DNA from: Nitrospirales bacterium
GTDB lineage: Bacteria > Nitrospirota > Nitrospiria > Nitrospirales > UBA8639
Direction: 5' to 3'
DNA: 64,000 bases
Assembly (NCBI GenBank): GCA_029261295.1
Contig: JAJDBP010000031.1
Span: forward strand, 1 to 64,000
The translations under genes were made by a program, and so were the position numbers. Under the pieces are notes generated by a model. That model did no database searches. It was not told the origin of the DNA and was given only the letters and a program-made list of their open reading frames with translations. Below, piece by piece: positions 43,650-52,130 of the stretch. How positions within the stretch are numbered: the stretch's first letter is position 1; every line of letters starts with the position of its first letter.

Positions 43650-45989
43650 ATGACCACTCTTCTCGTCATTAACGACGATCCAGTTCAATTGCATTTATTA
43701 GCAAGTTTGCTTGAGGCGGAGCATCAACACGTTATCAGTTTTTCCTGTTCTGCAACAGCCTGGCAGTGGTTACAAGAAGGACATGTGCCTGATGGAATCG
43801 TGTTGGATCTACATATGCCAGGTATGAATGGTTGGCAATTTTGTGAATTACTACATACCCAAGGTATCCCAGGGGAGGACAAGGCGCCTCCGGTGTTAAT
43901 CGTATCGGCAACCTATTCTGGAAAAGATGCGGAAAATTTATTGGCTGACATTGGGGCTTCTGCCTTTTTAGCATTGCCTGCAGAACCGTCCAGTATTCGA
44001 CAACAGGTTCAACGTCTTCTTCAGGAACCCATGGCGCCAAAAGGTTTTCTGGCTTGGATTGTATCCTCGAATAATTCAACAATTAAACGAATTCGATCAA
44101 CATTTGTGGAGCGTGGATGGCAAGTTCAGGGCTGGAGGAGCGGAAAAGAAATGCAAACGGCATCTGGATTGGCGGTTCCAGATATTATCATTATTGATGA
44201 TTCTGTTTTAGACAGTTCTACCCACGCTCTCTTGGCATGGTGTAAGAAAGCTTGTGCTCATTCGCTCTGTCTTGTGTTGGGTCAACCGGAGGAAGAGCGA
44301 GAATGTTCTTCTCTTGCCAATAGATCTGAAGTGTATCTACCAAAGGAGTGTTCTTCTCAAAGCCTCGTGGCCTTGTGTGAGAAATGGCGTTGGGAACGAG
44401 CGTTAACTCGCGTGGAGCATCTACTTGAAAAGCGAACGAATGACCTGACTGAGTCCGCGGCTCAATTTAGATCCCTGTTTGAAATACTTCCGGATATACT
44501 TGTGATTTATGACAAACAATATGTGATTCAACATATTAATGCCGATGGAGCTCAACAATTAGGATATTCGTCTCATGAGCTCATTGGCATGCCTCTCGTT
44601 AAACTTCTATTTCACCCTCCAGGATTTTCGTTTGATGGTCACCAAATACATACTGAACAGCGATCGAAGAAATGGCAAGAAACCATTTTGCAAAAGAAAG
44701 ATGGAGTAGAACTCTCTGTTGAAATGCTTGAGAGAAACGTTCTGTTTCAAGGGGATGAGCAAACCTTGGTGGTTGCGAGAGATACGTCCGATAGGAAACA
44801 CATGGCTCAAGAAAATGCCATCTTGGAACAACAATTGCGCCAAGTCCAAAAAATGGAAGCCGTCGGTCGCCTTGCCTCTGGTGTGGCACATGATATGAAT
44901 AATATATTGACGGCGATTCTTGCGCATGCGGGACTCTTGAAGATGCGAGTTGATGGATCTAATCCATTGTGGAAGGCGGGAGATGTCATTGCAAAAGCCG
45001 TGCATCGTGGCAAAGAACTCACGTCTCAACTGTTAGGTTTTGCTCGACAGGGAAAGCATCATCATCTTCCTGTTGATGTTCATAGTGTGATTCAAGAGGT
45101 TACAGGGTTGCTGGGGCGGACTGTGGATAAGACGATACGAATTCATACCGACCTCTGGGCAGAGGAGCCTTGGGTTGTCGGTGATCCAAATCAGTTGTAT
45201 CAGGTGCTCATGAATTTAGCCGTGAATGCTTCGCATGCCATGTCGGATAAAGGAGAATTAAATTTTCGTACGAGTAACGATCGAGTTTCCTCTGTACAAG
45301 CATCAACTATTCCTGGGATGGTTGCTGGAGACTATCTGGTTGTGCGCGTAACGGACACGGGGGAGGGAATGTCCCAGGAAGTACAAGCACATATTTTTGA
45401 GCCGTTTTTTACGACAAAGGAGAAGGGGCAGGGGTCAGGAATGGGGCTAGCAATGGCGTACGGGATTGTAAAAAATCATCATGGATATATCGAAGTAACC
45501 AGTCAAATTGGGGTCGGCACTACGATGGGTGTGTATCTGCCTTTTGTCTCCTGTGAGCAGTCTCCCTCTATGCTAGAGGAAGGGGTTGGGCCTTCAGTTG
45601 GAACAGGAACGGTGTTGATTGTGGACGATGAGCGAGCAGTCGCCGAAGCTGCGCAGGCTATCCTTGAGTTTTTAGGATATGTCACCACCATTTGTTTGAA
45701 TGGCCAGGAAGCTATTGCGTATGCCAAAAAAATGAGTAATCCAGTTGATTTGGTTTTGTTAGATATGGTGATGCCGGATATGAGTGGCCCAGAGTGTTTT
45801 TTCGAATTTAGGAAAATTCGTCCTGAGAGTAAAGTCGTACTTTGTACCGGATTTGATCGTAATCATGCAGTACAAGATTTGTTGAATCAAGGAGTCGTTG
45901 GGTTTATTCAAAAACCTTATGACTTAGATGAACTGGCGCGAGTATGTGCTGATGCGTTGCAAGAGTCTGTTCCTGTGGAAACCTGTTAA
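43650..45989 (+). CDS. hybrid histidine kinase with N- and C-terminal receivers
   Basis: A 779-residue soluble kinase. Receiver 1 (1-120) has phospho-acceptor D53 (LDLHMPGMNG). A second receiver-like stretch (about 130-245) is degenerate, although IIIDDS and a KE pair remain. A short coiled coil, a PAS domain (about 270-385), HisKA with H414 (GVAHDMNN) and HATPase_c (NLAVNASHAM, DTGEGM, GSGMGLAMAYG) follow. A C-terminal receiver has D705 (LDMVMPDMSG). There is no HPt domain, so phosphate could pass to the cyclase regulator encoded just upstream. The two-base gap after the cyclase implies coupled translation. It lies between flgL and fliW, an unusual place for a kinase. Confidence 0.9.
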   Translation: MTTLLVINDDPVQLHLLASLLEAEHQHVISFSCSATAWQWLQEGHVPDGIVLDLHMPGMNGWQFCELLHTQGIPGEDKAPPVLIVSATYSGKDAENLLADIGASAFLALPAEPSSIRQQVQRLLQEPMAPKGFLAWIVSSNNSTIKRIRSTFVERGWQVQGWRSGKEMQTASGLAVPDIIIIDDSVLDSSTHALLAWCKKACAHSLCLVLGQPEEERECSSLANRSEVYLPKECSSQSLVALCEKWRWERALTRVEHLLEKRTNDLTESAAQFRSLFEILPDILVIYDKQYVIQHINADGAQQLGYSSHELIGMPLVKLLFHPPGFSFDGHQIHTEQRSKKWQETILQKKDGVELSVEMLERNVLFQGDEQTLVVARDTSDRKHMAQENAILEQQLRQVQKMEAVGRLASGVAHDMNNILTAILAHAGLLKMRVDGSNPLWKAGDVIAKAVHRGKELTSQLLGFARQGKHHHLPVDVHSVIQEVTGLLGRTVDKTIRIHTDLWAEEPWVVGDPNQLYQVLMNLAVNASHAMSDKGELNFRTSNDRVSSVQASTIPGMVAGDYLVVRVTDTGEGMSQEVQAHIFEPFFTTKEKGQGSGMGLAMAYGIVKNHHGYIEVTSQIGVGTTMGVYLPFVSCEQSPSMLEEGVGPSVGTGTVLIVDDERAVAEAAQAILEFLGYVTTICLNGQEAIAYAKKMSNPVDLVLLDMVMPDMSGPECFFEFRKIRPESKVVLCTGFDRNHAVQDLLNQGVVGFIQKPYDLDELARVCADALQESVPVETC

Positions 45990-46076
45990 TCAGGGAGTCA
46001 AGTTTAATTCTACATTGAAGAACATTGCCTAGTGCTGTCTGTTGGCGATTCTTCAGAAATTTTGGGAGTACAATCG

Positions 46077-46556
46077 ATGATAACCATTCGATCAAGGCAA
46101 TTGGGTGAGATTGAGGTGACACAAGATTCGCTGTTGACGTTTCCCACCGGAATTGTGGGATTTCCTGCTATCCAGAAATTTGTGGTGTTGGACGTGGCAG
46201 ACGATTGCTTATATCAATGGTTTCAAAGCATGGAAGAACCTGATTTGGGTTTTGTCATCGTTGATGTCCATTTATTCAATCCTGAATTCCAAGTCGAAAT
46301 ATCAAATGAGGGCCTTGCGGAATTGGAGATTGGACAAACGGATCCAGTGTTGATTCTGGCTGTGGTGACTATTCCTTCTGGGCACCCTGAACAAGCTACG
46401 GCAAACCTTCGTGCCCCGCTTGTCGTAAATTTGCGAACTCGAAAGGGGAAGCAATTAATTTTGAATGAATCTCTGCCATTACGTTTTCCTCTTCTCGTGG
46501 AAGAAGAAGACAATCAGCAAGAAGTGGTCGCGACTAAGGAAGCGGCATCGGTTTAA
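46077..46556 (+). CDS. fliW: flagellar assembly factor FliW
   Basis: A 159-residue FliW. Conserved features: the N-terminal ITIRSRQLGEIEVTQD, the FPTGIVGFPAIQKFVVLD strand-turn-strand, the MEEPDLGFVIVDV block and LRAPLVVNLRTRKGKQLIL. FliW binds CsrA and flagellin in turn: free FliW frees flagellin mRNA from CsrA repression by sequestering CsrA. GGGAG lies eight bases before the ATG. csrA follows 58 bases downstream, the common arrangement outside the Gammaproteobacteria. Confidence 0.95.
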   Translation: MITIRSRQLGEIEVTQDSLLTFPTGIVGFPAIQKFVVLDVADDCLYQWFQSMEEPDLGFVIVDVHLFNPEFQVEISNEGLAELEIGQTDPVLILAVVTIPSGHPEQATANLRAPLVVNLRTRKGKQLILNESLPLRFPLLVEEEDNQQEVVATKEAASV

Positions 46557-46614
46557 CTTTGTTCAAAAGAATATTGTTACGAAATTTCTCAACTCATCGG
46601 CCAAGAAAGATACC

Positions 46615-46875
46615 ATGCTTATATTAACGAGAAAAAAAGATGAAGCCATACGTCTTGGCGAAGATATTCGAATCGTTCTTGTTCAAATCAAAGGGGGGCA
46701 AGTGCGCCTTGGTATTGAATGTCCCTCCCATATGCGTGTTCTCCGGGAGGAACTCTACGAAGCCGTCCGAAAAGAAAATCTGAATGCTCTTTCCATTGAT
46801 CCTTCGCAAATCCAATCTCTTCCCAAGGATCTTAAAGTTTTACCCAAGGGATTCAATCCTCAGTCATCTCCCTAA
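46615..46875 (+). CDS. csrA: translational regulator CsrA
   Basis: An 86-residue RNA-binding protein. The conserved core is complete: MLILTRKKDEAIRLGEDIRI, then RLGIECPSHMRVLREELYE with the RNA-contacting L4 and R44. It represses target mRNAs, notably flagellin, by binding GGA motifs at their ribosome sites. It is about 20 residues longer than typical CsrA owing to a C-terminal tail after residue 60 (SLPKDLKVLPKGFNPQSS). In FliW-containing bacteria the C-terminal extension helps bind FliW. The ATG at 46615 is chosen because the CsrA family begins at MLxLTRK; a longer upstream reading overlaps fliW and is not credible. Confidence 0.95.
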   Translation: MLILTRKKDEAIRLGEDIRIVLVQIKGGQVRLGIECPSHMRVLREELYEAVRKENLNALSIDPSQIQSLPKDLKVLPKGFNPQSSP

Positions 46876-46899
46876 CCGTTTTTGTCCTGCATCCTTCGG

Positions 46900-46928
46900 T
46901 TCAAGTGTTTATAAGTGGCACACTTGAA
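46900..46928. other. stem-loop after csrA without a T-run
   Basis: TTCAAGTGT (46900-46908) pairs perfectly with ACACTTGAA (46920-46928) around an 11-base loop. No T-run follows on either strand, so it is not a standard terminator. It may stabilise the csrA mRNA end or be an operator. The rest of the 276-base gap to 47152 holds only the weak sigma-54-like site at 47040. Confidence 0.4.
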
Positions 46929-47039
46929 TCTCCTCATCTCCACCTCCACACGTTCGAGTAGACGACCAAAAATAGGCAAAATTTTCCCTTAACTTTCACA
47001 AAACATTGAGACATTGAATCCCCATCTTTCGTGGAGCAA

Positions 47040-47055
47040 TGGCACAAAATTTGTA
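47040..47055 (+). promoter_or_regulatory. weak sigma-54-like promoter before the sugar island
   Basis: TGGCAC-AAAAT-TTGTA: the -24 element is exact and spacing is exact, but the -12 element has T in place of the conserved C (TTGC). It lies about 100 bases before the first sugar gene. If real, the sugar island would share flagellar sigma-54 control. Confidence 0.3.
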
Positions 47056-47151
47056 GTTCTTCTCAGATGTCATTCTTTGTATTCCGTTTCTTGATTGATG
47101 GCGCTTAGTCAATGAACTGCTAAAACAGAAGTAGATTGGATTGGAAATCCT

Positions 47152-47910
47152 TTGCTTGATCTAAAAAAAACAGAACATCCATCTCTAAAACGACTGACTG
47201 CGGTAGTTCTTGCCGGTGGATTGGGCACACGGTTACGACCTGTGGTGGAGGATCGAGCAAAAGTTATGGCAATTGTTGCCGGGCGACCGTTTCTTACCTA
47301 TGTCTTAGACCAGATTGTGAGAGCTGGGATTAAACGAGTGATTTTGTGTACCGGACATTTAGCAGATTCTATTTCAAGCACATTGAATCATGATTATCAG
47401 GGGCTCCAATTGATGTACTCTCATGAAAAGACACCGCTGGGAACAGGTGGTGCCTTGAAGCAAGTTGCACGGTTTGAAGACCCTTTTCCCATGCTCGTCT
47501 TCAATGGGGATTCATTCGTCAATATCCATCTTGAACAACTTCTTGAATTTCATTGGACACATCGCAGTGCCATAACTCTTGCACTTGCCACAAAACAATG
47601 TAGTGGATCATTCGGACTCGTGGAACTAGGGGAGGGTGGGGTGGTGAAGAGATTTTCTGAAAAAGAGGCCACCGGAAAATCTGAATGGGTCAATGCGGGG
47701 GTATATCTTCTAGAACAACAGGTTATTGAATCCATACCTGAAGGCCAATATGCTTCCTTTGAGCGAGAGATTCTCCCCCAATGGGTTGGGAATGGGTTAT
47801 ATGGCTATGCTCAGGGTGAAGAGGTCTTTGATATTGGCACCCCATCATCCTTCTCTGACGCCCAACGTGTTTTTGCGAAATATGATTTTCCCTCGTTGAC
47901 CTATTCATGA
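47152..47910 (+). CDS. sugar-1-phosphate nucleotidyltransferase, HddC-like
   Basis: A 252-residue nucleotidyltransferase. It has the signature LAGGLGTRLRP (about 20-30) with the following Lys (AKVMAIVAG), GTGGAL, FNGDSF and a GTPSSF end. The overall form fits HddC, D-glycero-alpha-D-manno-heptose-1-phosphate guanylyltransferase, and the HddA-like kinase at 51009 supports that. Mannose- or glucose-1-phosphate transferases are alternatives. It would make the NDP-sugar (probably GDP-heptose) that starts the pathway. The start is TTG (47152) after a weak ribosome site, and no better in-frame start exists. Confidence 0.8.
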   Translation: MLDLKKTEHPSLKRLTAVVLAGGLGTRLRPVVEDRAKVMAIVAGRPFLTYVLDQIVRAGIKRVILCTGHLADSISSTLNHDYQGLQLMYSHEKTPLGTGGALKQVARFEDPFPMLVFNGDSFVNIHLEQLLEFHWTHRSAITLALATKQCSGSFGLVELGEGGVVKRFSEKEATGKSEWVNAGVYLLEQQVIESIPEGQYASFEREILPQWVGNGLYGYAQGEEVFDIGTPSSFSDAQRVFAKYDFPSLTYS

Positions 47911-47929
47911 TCCTCGTACCGCGAGAAGA

Positions 47930-48865
47930 ATGGAAATGACTTCAACAAATCTATTTGAAGAATTGTTTTTTCAGGCACTGCGTATTCGGCTGGTTGAAGA
48001 ACGGATTATTGAGTTGTATCCCTCCGATGCCATTCAAAGTCCGGTGCATTTGTCGATTGGGCAAGAGGCGGTGGCTGTCGGTGCCTGTCATGCCCTGACA
48101 AGCAATGATCTCCTCTTTTGTACCTATCGAAGCCATGCCTTTTACTTGGCCAAGGGAGGAAATTTAAATGAAATGTTTGCGGAACTTTATGGAAAAGTGA
48201 CTGGATGTGCGAGTGGAAAGGCTGGATCGATGCATCTAGCGGCCCCTGAAGTTGGTCTAATGGGGGCTTCGGCAGTAGTCGCTAGCACGATTCCACATGC
48301 GGTAGGTGCAGCATTGGCTGCTAAACAGTTAGGGAAAGATCAGGTCATTGTTGGGGTATTCGGAGATGGGGCGACTGAGGAGGGTGTGTATCATGAATCA
48401 CTCAATTTTGCGGCCTTGCACAAGCTGCCGGTAATTTTCTTATGTGAGAACAACGAACTTGCCGTACATTCGTTTCGAAAGGCGAGGCAAAACTATGAAA
48501 TTGTTGAGCATGCCCAAATCTATGGCCTTCCGGTTTACCAAATTACTGAGGGATATGATTTTGTAAAAGTGTCAGAGACAATGGCAGAAGTCATAAAACA
48601 GGTTCGGTCTGGCCAAGGCCCGGTTTTTGTGGAGATTCAGACCTTCCGCTACAAAGAGCATGTAGGACCAGGAGAAGACTTTGCGTGTGGGTACCGGAAT
48701 ATTCAAGAAGCCCAATGTTGGAAACAACAAGATCCGCTCAATCTATACCCTGCATTAGTGGAATCTTTTCGGCCCTCCATCCTCCAAGAAATTGATGCCG
48801 CGGTTCATTTTGCAGAACGTAGTTCATTCCCCTCCATCGAGGAGTTACTCCGTGATGTTGTGTAA
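47930..48865 (+). CDS. TPP-dependent dehydrogenase E1 alpha-like subunit
   Basis: A 311-residue protein of the pyruvate/acetoin dehydrogenase E1-alpha family. Thiamine diphosphate and Mg binding motif: G145-D-G (VFGDGATEEG) through CENN (N174-N175). YRSHAFYLAKGG and ASGKAGSMHL are also family-typical. With the beta subunit directly downstream it forms an E1-like enzyme, but no E2 or E3 gene is nearby. Within a sugar cluster it may transfer a two-carbon acyl unit from a 2-oxoacid to a keto-sugar, as proposed for E1-like pairs in branched-sugar biosynthesis; that is inference. The stop overlaps the beta-subunit start by 11 bases. Confidence 0.85.
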   Translation: MEMTSTNLFEELFFQALRIRLVEERIIELYPSDAIQSPVHLSIGQEAVAVGACHALTSNDLLFCTYRSHAFYLAKGGNLNEMFAELYGKVTGCASGKAGSMHLAAPEVGLMGASAVVASTIPHAVGAALAAKQLGKDQVIVGVFGDGATEEGVYHESLNFAALHKLPVIFLCENNELAVHSFRKARQNYEIVEHAQIYGLPVYQITEGYDFVKVSETMAEVIKQVRSGQGPVFVEIQTFRYKEHVGPGEDFACGYRNIQEAQCWKQQDPLNLYPALVESFRPSILQEIDAAVHFAERSSFPSIEELLRDVV

Positions 48866-49991
48866 TACAAACCTTACTTCTTCTGTGACCGAAGAAAAGG
48901 GGCTCGATCAACATCTGGGCACCGAAGGGGGAGTCCTGAGTTATCGTGATGCGCTTCACTGGACTATGCGTGAAGCTCTTCAACGACACGACTCTGTCGT
49001 CATCATGGGCCAGGGAGCGGATGATCATAAAGGGATTTTTGGTTCAACCATAGGATTAGCAGAAGAATTTGGTTTTGATCGAGTGATGGATACACCCCTC
49101 GCGGAAGAAGGAATGACTGGAATTGCGATTGGTGCAGCCTTAAATGGGTTGTATCCAATCCAGACCCATATCAGGGCGGATTTCTCCTTGCTGGCAATGA
49201 ATCAAATTATCAATTTAGCAGCCAAATACAAATATATGTTTGGTGGCCGATTTGATGTTCCTATGCTGATTCGAATGATTGTGGGTCGTAGTTGGGGCCA
49301 AGGTGCGCAACATTCCCAAAGTCTTCAATCCCTCTTTGCTCATATCCCTGGCTTGAAAGTTGTGATGCCATCAAGCTCACAAACCATTTTACATACGTAT
49401 CCTAAGATCATCGCTGACTATAGAGGCCCTGTTATTTCGTTTGAGCATAGGCTCATGTATGACTTGAATTTTCACGTCGAGCCTGTAACTCCCAACTATG
49501 GGGATGACCCTTTTGGATCTTATCTGGTTAGACAAGGTGATGATGTCACGATAGTGGCTACGTCTATCATGGTGTTGGAAGCCATGAGAGCAGCAGACCA
49601 TTTAGCTAAGGTGTCTGGTATTCAATCTGAAATAATTGATTTGCATTGTGTCTCGAATCCTGACTGGAACTTAGTGATGCAAAGTGTGGAGAAAACCGGA
49701 CGATTAATAGTGGCAGATACGAGTTGGAAGGAATACGGGGTATGTGCGGAGGTCTGTCGAGTGGTGGCCGAACGAAATCCTGGATGTTTAAAGAAGCCAG
49801 TGGTGACCCTGGCAATGCAACCGGCTCCTTGCCCCACGGCTAAGTCGTTAGAAGACCTCTTTTATCCTGATCTTCGTCAATTTGTCCATGCGATAGCCAC
49901 ACTTGTTCTTGGGAGTGAAGAGCATGGAATTCAATTGCCAGATACCCAATCCATGGCTGATGTCTATAAACGGTTTAAGGGGCCCTTTTAA
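48855..49991 (+). CDS. TPP-dependent dehydrogenase E1 beta-like subunit
   Basis: A 378-residue partner of the preceding subunit (transketolase-like pyrimidine-binding plus C-terminal domains). The catalytic-type Glu region TPLAEEGMTGIAIGAALNGL, the MLIRMIVGRSWGQGAQHSQS loop, PGLKVVMPSS and GPVISFEHRLMYDLN fit E1-beta. The C-terminal domain has VIDLHCVS-like and GRLIVADTSWK stretches. The ATG at 48855 overlaps the alpha-subunit stop and has GAGGAG about 11 bases upstream; a longer upstream reading would overlap the alpha gene further and is unlikely. An N-terminal extension of about 30 residues precedes the fold. Confidence 0.85.
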   Translation: MLCNTNLTSSVTEEKGLDQHLGTEGGVLSYRDALHWTMREALQRHDSVVIMGQGADDHKGIFGSTIGLAEEFGFDRVMDTPLAEEGMTGIAIGAALNGLYPIQTHIRADFSLLAMNQIINLAAKYKYMFGGRFDVPMLIRMIVGRSWGQGAQHSQSLQSLFAHIPGLKVVMPSSSQTILHTYPKIIADYRGPVISFEHRLMYDLNFHVEPVTPNYGDDPFGSYLVRQGDDVTIVATSIMVLEAMRAADHLAKVSGIQSEIIDLHCVSNPDWNLVMQSVEKTGRLIVADTSWKEYGVCAEVCRVVAERNPGCLKKPVVTLAMQPAPCPTAKSLEDLFYPDLRQFVHAIATLVLGSEEHGIQLPDTQSMADVYKRFKGPF

Positions 49992-50034
49992 AAATAGCGA
50001 TACAACCTTAGATCAGTATAAGGGAAGAAGCATC

Positions 50035-51012
50035 ATGAAAATTTTGATCACAGGAATTACAGGAATGGTGGGTAGTCATCTTGCCGAGTATATTTTGGCT
50101 CAGCAACCTGGGGTAGAGGTTCATGGGATGCTGCGTTGGCGTAGCCCTTTAACCCATATCGATCATATCCAGGATCAGATCCATTTACATTATGCAGAGT
50201 TACGTGATCTTCATTCTTTGGTGGCTCTTCTTCGAAAAGTACAGCCTGAGAGAATTTTCCACTTAGCCGCCCAATCGTTTGTCACCACCAGTTTTGATGC
50301 CCCAGCCGATACTCTGCATACGAATGTCATTGGTACTACCAATTTATTGGATGCCATCCGAATCACAGGTATTGATACGAAAATTCATGTCTGTAGCTCT
50401 TCGGAAGTGTATGGACAGGTTTTAGAGGATGAAATACCCATTAAGGAATCGAATCCTTTTCGGCCTGCCAGTCCTTATGCGGTATCTAAGGTCGGGGAAG
50501 ATATGGTCGCCTTTCAATATTTTCTCTCTTACGGGATTAAAACGTATCGGACGAGGATGTTTACTCATACCGGGCCTCGCCGAGGCGATGTTTTTGCTGA
50601 AAGTGCCTATGCGAAACAAATCGTGGCAGTAGAATCTGGTTTTTGTGACAACCCGATTAGGGTGGGGAATCTGGACAGTATTCGAACTTTTGCGGATGTA
50701 CGTGATGCGGTTCGGGCCTATTGGCTGCTTTTAGAAAAATGCCAGCCAGGTGAAGTTTATAATATCGGGGGCAATCGAACGATGACTTGCGGCGATATGC
50801 TTGGATTATTGAAAGGGATGGCACGATGTCCTATCGAACATGTCGTGGATTCGGCTCTTCTTCGACCCTCAGATGTGACCCTACAAATACCAGATACGAC
50901 AAAATTTCATAAAGCGACTGGGTGGGTCCCAGAAATCCCATTTGAAGACACGCTTCATCACTTGCTCGACTATCACCGCGAAAAAACCAAAAATATAGTG
51001 TTGGCCGCATGA
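50035..51012 (+). CDS. GDP-sugar 4,6-dehydratase, GMD/DmhA-like
   Basis: A 325-residue extended SDR. The NAD(P)-binding motif TGITGMVGSHL (6-16) and active site SSSEVYG (121-127) with Y148-x-x-x-K152 are present. IFHLAAQSFV, NVIGTTNLLDAIR and FTHTGPRRGDVF fit GDP-mannose 4,6-dehydratases. Given the HddA- and HddC-like neighbours, the natural substrate may be GDP-D-glycero-D-manno-heptose (DmhA/DdahA-type activity giving a 4-keto-6-deoxyheptose). GDP-mannose remains possible. GGGAAGAAG precedes the ATG. The stop overlaps the kinase start by four bases. Confidence 0.85.
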   Translation: MKILITGITGMVGSHLAEYILAQQPGVEVHGMLRWRSPLTHIDHIQDQIHLHYAELRDLHSLVALLRKVQPERIFHLAAQSFVTTSFDAPADTLHTNVIGTTNLLDAIRITGIDTKIHVCSSSEVYGQVLEDEIPIKESNPFRPASPYAVSKVGEDMVAFQYFLSYGIKTYRTRMFTHTGPRRGDVFAESAYAKQIVAVESGFCDNPIRVGNLDSIRTFADVRDAVRAYWLLLEKCQPGEVYNIGGNRTMTCGDMLGLLKGMARCPIEHVVDSALLRPSDVTLQIPDTTKFHKATGWVPEIPFEDTLHHLLDYHREKTKNIVLAA

Positions 51013-52130
51013 TTATTTCCCGGACCCCGTATCGTTTATCATTTTTTGGAGGTGGGACAGATTTCCCACAATGGTATCTCAAAGAAACAGGGGCTGTTCT
51101 GTCTGTCACCATCGATAAGTATTGTTATTTGAGCTGCCGACATCTCCCACCATTTTTCAATATCAAACACCGTATTGTGTGGTCTCATATTGAAACGGTA
51201 TCAAGCATTGCAGAAATTCTGCATCCCGCGGTACGCGAAGGGTTACGGTTCTTAGGTTTCGATGATTCGGAGGGCATAGAAATCCAGCATCAAGGTGATT
51301 TGCCTGCAAGAAGTGGAATTGGATCCAGCTCTTCATTTTCCGTGGGGCTTATAAAAGCCCTCACGGGTTTGAAAGGAGGCATGCTGGGCAAAATGGAATT
51401 GGCTCGTCAGGCCACGATGCTAGAGCAGGAAGTTTTAAAGGAAACGGTGGGTTCTCAAGATCAGGTGGCTGCAGCGTTTGGTGGGCTAAATTTCATTCAA
51501 TTTTCAAAAAACGGACAGATTGAAGTTGAGCCGGTCACGTTATCTTCAGCGCGGGTAGAGGAATTGGAGCAGAGTCTTATTCTTCTGTACACAGGAACAA
51601 GTCGATTAGGTTCCGAAATCGCGATTAATTCAACCAAAAATTTCTGTAAACGCTCTGCTGTACTGAAAGAAATGTTTTCCATGGTGGACCAGGGAATTAG
51701 CATTTTAAGTGGGAAGGGGCCATTAGAGGAATTTGGAAAGTTGCTTCATAAGAGCTGGATGTTAAAACGATCACTCTCAGACGATATTTCCAACATCACC
51801 ATTGATGAAATTTATCAAAAAGCTTTAGCCAATGGAGCAATTGGAGGAAAACTGTCTGGTGCGGGCGGCAGTGGATTTATGTTGTTTTATGTTCCGATCC
51901 TCAAGCAGACAAATTTTCTTTTGGCAATGAAGCCATATATTTGCGTACCTTTTACCTTCACCCAATCAGGCAGCAGTATTATTTATTATGATGAATCCTA
52001 TAAAGCTACGAATGGAGGATATGCTTCTGGGGTTGAGGGCGCTCAAAAGGTTATGCAAAAAAGAGATCTTTCAATGATCAAAGCGAATAAGAAAATAAAA
52101 GAAAAAAATCTTGTGGGAAATCGCAACTAA
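51009..52130 (+). CDS. GHMP kinase, HddA-like heptose-7-phosphate kinase
   Basis: A 373-residue GHMP-family kinase. RTPYRLSFFGGGTDFPQWYL (5-24), the ATP loop LPARSGIGSSSSFSVGL (98-113), and the C-terminal KLSGAGGSGFMLFY are those of D-glycero-alpha-D-manno-heptose-7-phosphate kinase HddA. Fucokinase-like kinases are the alternative. It would make the 1,7-bisphosphate that a GmhB-type phosphatase then trims; GmhA and GmhB are not in the window. A Lys-rich tail of about 30 residues follows the fold. The ATGA overlap with the preceding gene implies coupled translation. Confidence 0.85.
   Translation: MIISRTPYRLSFFGGGTDFPQWYLKETGAVLSVTIDKYCYLSCRHLPPFFNIKHRIVWSHIETVSSIAEILHPAVREGLRFLGFDDSEGIEIQHQGDLPARSGIGSSSSFSVGLIKALTGLKGGMLGKMELARQATMLEQEVLKETVGSQDQVAAAFGGLNFIQFSKNGQIEVEPVTLSSARVEELEQSLILLYTGTSRLGSEIAINSTKNFCKRSAVLKEMFSMVDQGISILSGKGPLEEFGKLLHKSWMLKRSLSDDISNITIDEIYQKALANGAIGGKLSGAGGSGFMLFYVPILKQTNFLLAMKPYICVPFTFTQSGSSIIYYDESYKATNGGYASGVEGAQKVMQKRDLSMIKANKKIKEKNLVGNRN

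Noticed and set aside
46465-46614. A 50-residue N-terminal extension of CsrA
   Set aside because: It would overlap fliW, and the CsrA family begins at MLILTRK (46615).
47930-49991. The E1-like pair as part of an ordinary pyruvate dehydrogenase operon
   Set aside because: No lipoyl E2 or flavoprotein E3 is nearby, and both flanks are nucleotide-sugar genes.
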